From Gammaproteobacteria bacterium (GTDB lineage: Bacteria > Pseudomonadota > Gammaproteobacteria > Pseudomonadales > UBA7434), in assembly GCA_024280785.1 (NCBI GenBank), contig JAJRPK010000212.1:1-14081 (forward strand): a DNA stretch of 14,081 nt. Direction: 5' to 3'. The notes beneath the pieces are model-generated. The model made no database searches. It was not told the DNA's origin and saw nothing but the letters and a program-made list of their open reading frames with translations. The position numbers and the translations under genes were made by a program. Shown one piece after another: positions 12,693 through 14,081 of this stretch. The stretch's first letter is position 1, and each line of letters begins with the position of its first letter.

Positions 12693-13937
12693 TTACAAAA
12701 CCGAGCGCACGTAACGCTTACGGTATTCGGCAAACATCGGGCTATGCACGGCTTCACTTATCCCAAACTGCTCTAATGAGTAGCTGTGTTTCCCGTGTTT
12801 TGTTCGAGGTCGGTTGTCGATAAAATGCTGCATTTTTACCCTTGCCTCGCTAGTAAATTCCCAACCAAAGTATTCATAGAGGTCGGCAATGGCATCGATG
12901 GGTCTGTTAATTACGTCATCAAATTGGTAGTCGTAAAATATTTCGGGGCGATTTATTCGGTCACGCTGGACAATGCCGCGCTGGACCACATCGGCGAAAA
13001 ATATTGATTCTTCCTGACCGAACTTTACCGGATCGATGTTATCGCTGAAGGCGCTGCGTAGCGTGCAGCTTAAGCTACTCAGAGAGCCTAGCACTTTTAA
13101 TGGTTCGCGATGAGTTTGGATAAATTGAGCGTCGGGGTAGATATCAAGTATGGTTTCCAAAAATGGTAAGTGCATAGGCGATTTCAGCGCCCAGCGCCTC
13201 GATCTGTAGTTTGCCTGTAAATATTGTAAAAATATTTTGTGCCACTCATAAGCGGGCTTTGCGTCAGTATTCATATACCATTCGCGATAGCCAGGCATTC
13301 TGTAGACCGTGCTGTACTGCTCTTGAAAAAAAGCGGTCGCAAGCATTGGCAAACATTCTTCAGCCAATCTAGGATTGCTTTCATGGATAGCATTCATGCC
13401 TGGCGCTAACATTTCAACTTTGCCGCTGGTTTTTTCCAGCTCTTCTATCCGGGGATCGTTATGGTGGTTTTCTTCTTTGCAGGGTGGGTAGGGGCATTGC
13501 ATCTCCCATAATAGTGGCGAGCGATGCCGTGGGTCTTCCGCGATGATGGAGTGAAGAATAGTGGTACCTGTTCGAGGCAAAGCCATAATAAAAATAGGCC
13601 GCTCAATTTTTTGTTCGGTGATCTCAGGGTGCCTATTAACGTGGTCGGCTATTTGCATGCGCGCTACCAAAGCGTTAACCAGCATTCTTTTAGCGGCGGC
13701 GCGTCCGATCTGACTGAGCTGCGCTTCGTGGTTCAGGCTGTAAACTAAATGTTCAAGCCCGGTAAGATAGTCACCGCTGCCGTAATCGCTTAAACCCGCT
13801 TCTTTTTTCGCGGCGTTCTGGATGGCGCTCACATTAATAGCAGGGCTGTTTATGCCAAAGGCCCTTAGAAGTCGTCCGGTTTTATTAATCGCTTTAACAG
13901 CAAAGGGTTGATCGGGTGATGGCCACTGACTGCTCAT
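12693..13937 (-). CDS. PAPS-dependent sulfotransferase, Sulfotransfer_3 type (second copy)
   Basis: A 414-residue cytoplasmic sulfotransferase with the same architecture as the copy at 3864-5108. The 5'-phosphosulfate loop is A119-L-P-R-T-G-T-T126. The 3'-phosphate site is H-R277-E-P-L-K-V-L-G-S285, again Arg-x7-Ser. R-W-A-L-K-S-P-M-H-L lies between, matching RWVLKCPQH of the other copy. Both share the KIERPI lead-in to the loop and an EQFGI block near the C-terminus, where this copy adds T-K-H-G-K-H-S-Y. The loops in the middle differ (here a Cys/His-rich C-P-Y-P-P-C-K-E-E-N-H-H), pointing to a different acceptor. AGCAGG (complement of 13945-13950) is 7 bp before the ATG. The acceptor is unknown. 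Confidence 0.93.
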   Translation of the reverse strand: MSSQWPSPDQPFAVKAINKTGRLLRAFGINSPAINVSAIQNAAKKEAGLSDYGSGDYLTGLEHLVYSLNHEAQLSQIGRAAAKRMLVNALVARMQIADHVNRHPEITEQKIERPIFIMALPRTGTTILHSIIAEDPRHRSPLLWEMQCPYPPCKEENHHNDPRIEELEKTSGKVEMLAPGMNAIHESNPRLAEECLPMLATAFFQEQYSTVYRMPGYREWYMNTDAKPAYEWHKIFLQYLQANYRSRRWALKSPMHLPFLETILDIYPDAQFIQTHREPLKVLGSLSSLSCTLRSAFSDNIDPVKFGQEESIFFADVVQRGIVQRDRINRPEIFYDYQFDDVINRPIDAIADLYEYFGWEFTSEARVKMQHFIDNRPRTKHGKHSYSLEQFGISEAVHSPMFAEYRKRYVRSVL

Positions 13938-13999
13938 AAAAAAACCTGCTAAAAGTTAGTGATGGTGGATAGTTGCTCATAAGGCCTTTAAAAAGAATC

Positions 14000-14081
14000 C
14001 CCTTTATTTCAATACACACATAAATATGTCCCTATAGTTCGACGCTGGCATCCCTGCCAGCAACGGTCTTGAAATAAAGGG
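14000..14081. repeat. 82-bp palindromic (MITE- or REP-like) element at the window edge
   Basis: CCCTTTATTTCAA (14000-14012) and TTGAAATAAAGGG (14069-14081) are perfect 13-bp inverted termini. Nested inside, GCTGGCA (14044-14050), loop TCCC, and TGCCAGC (14055-14061) form a strong 7-bp GC-rich hairpin. The element lies upstream of the leftward sulfotransferase gene and may continue past the window, since its right arm ends at the last base. There is no T-run after the hairpin, so it is unlikely to be a plain intrinsic terminator. A dispersed intergenic repeat or a small non-autonomous mobile element is more likely. Confidence 0.6.

Overview
The window looks like chromosomal DNA of a Gram-negative bacterium, most probably a marine gammaproteobacterium. 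This is inferred from the moderately AT-rich composition, Shine-Dalgarno-led genes, a displaced lipoprotein signal peptide with a classical lipobox, a DUF2937-type membrane protein, and the mix of PF13469-type sulfotransferases, LLM flavoenzymes, 2-oxoglutarate (2OG) oxygenases and a DUF2889 protein. No rRNA, tRNA, CRISPR array, integrase or complete insertion sequence was seen. The species cannot be fixed from the sequence alone.

Layout, left to right. (1) 182-697 (+) is a small DUF2937-like membrane protein. (2) 808-1602 (+) is an SDR oxidoreductase resembling 3alpha,20beta-hydroxysteroid dehydrogenase. It is followed by a 351-bp gap holding what looks like a decayed reading frame. (3) 1954-2700 (+) is a prolyl-4-hydroxylase-type 2OG-Fe(II) oxygenase with an N-terminal SEC-C zinc motif. 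(4) 2834-3829 and 3864-5108 (+) are an LLM-class flavin oxidoreductase and a sulfotransferase, 34 bp apart and probably one operon. (5) 8731 down to 5123 (-) is a molybdopterin (MopB) oxidoreductase followed by a second, much larger 2OG-Fe(II) oxygenase. The two genes abut or lie very close together and converge on the sulfotransferase with a 14-bp gap. (6) 8732-9129 is a 398-bp divergent intergenic region with several palindromic or repeated candidate operators. (7) 9130-12663 (+) runs as cupin dioxygenase (2,4'-dihydroxyacetophenone-dioxygenase-like), PaaI-type hotdog thioesterase, calcineurin-like phosphoesterase lipoprotein, and DUF2889 protein. (8) 13937 down to 12693 (-) is a second sulfotransferase, paralogous to the first. 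(9) The right edge carries an 82-bp palindromic repeat element.

Taken together the genes look like an accessory catabolic or tailoring locus for a hydrophobic ketone/alcohol substrate of steroid, terpenoid or aryl-ketone type. It has alcohol/ketone redox enzymes (SDR), flavin-dependent monooxygenation or reduction (LLM), two Fe(II)/2OG oxygenases, an Fe-cupin that may cleave a C-C bond next to a ketone, a thioesterase for a CoA intermediate, sulfotransferases, and a Mo/Fe-S redox enzyme. The pathway and substrate are inference; no gene here pins the substrate.

The most interesting direct observations are: a nine-T run that puts a perfect lipoprotein signal peptide out of frame with the phosphoesterase; a Mo enzyme with proline where formate-dehydrogenase-type relatives have the Cys/Sec metal ligand; two unrelated-looking 2OG oxygenases, one with a SEC-C motif and one with a large unrecognised N-terminal region; and the compact palindromic element at the right edge.
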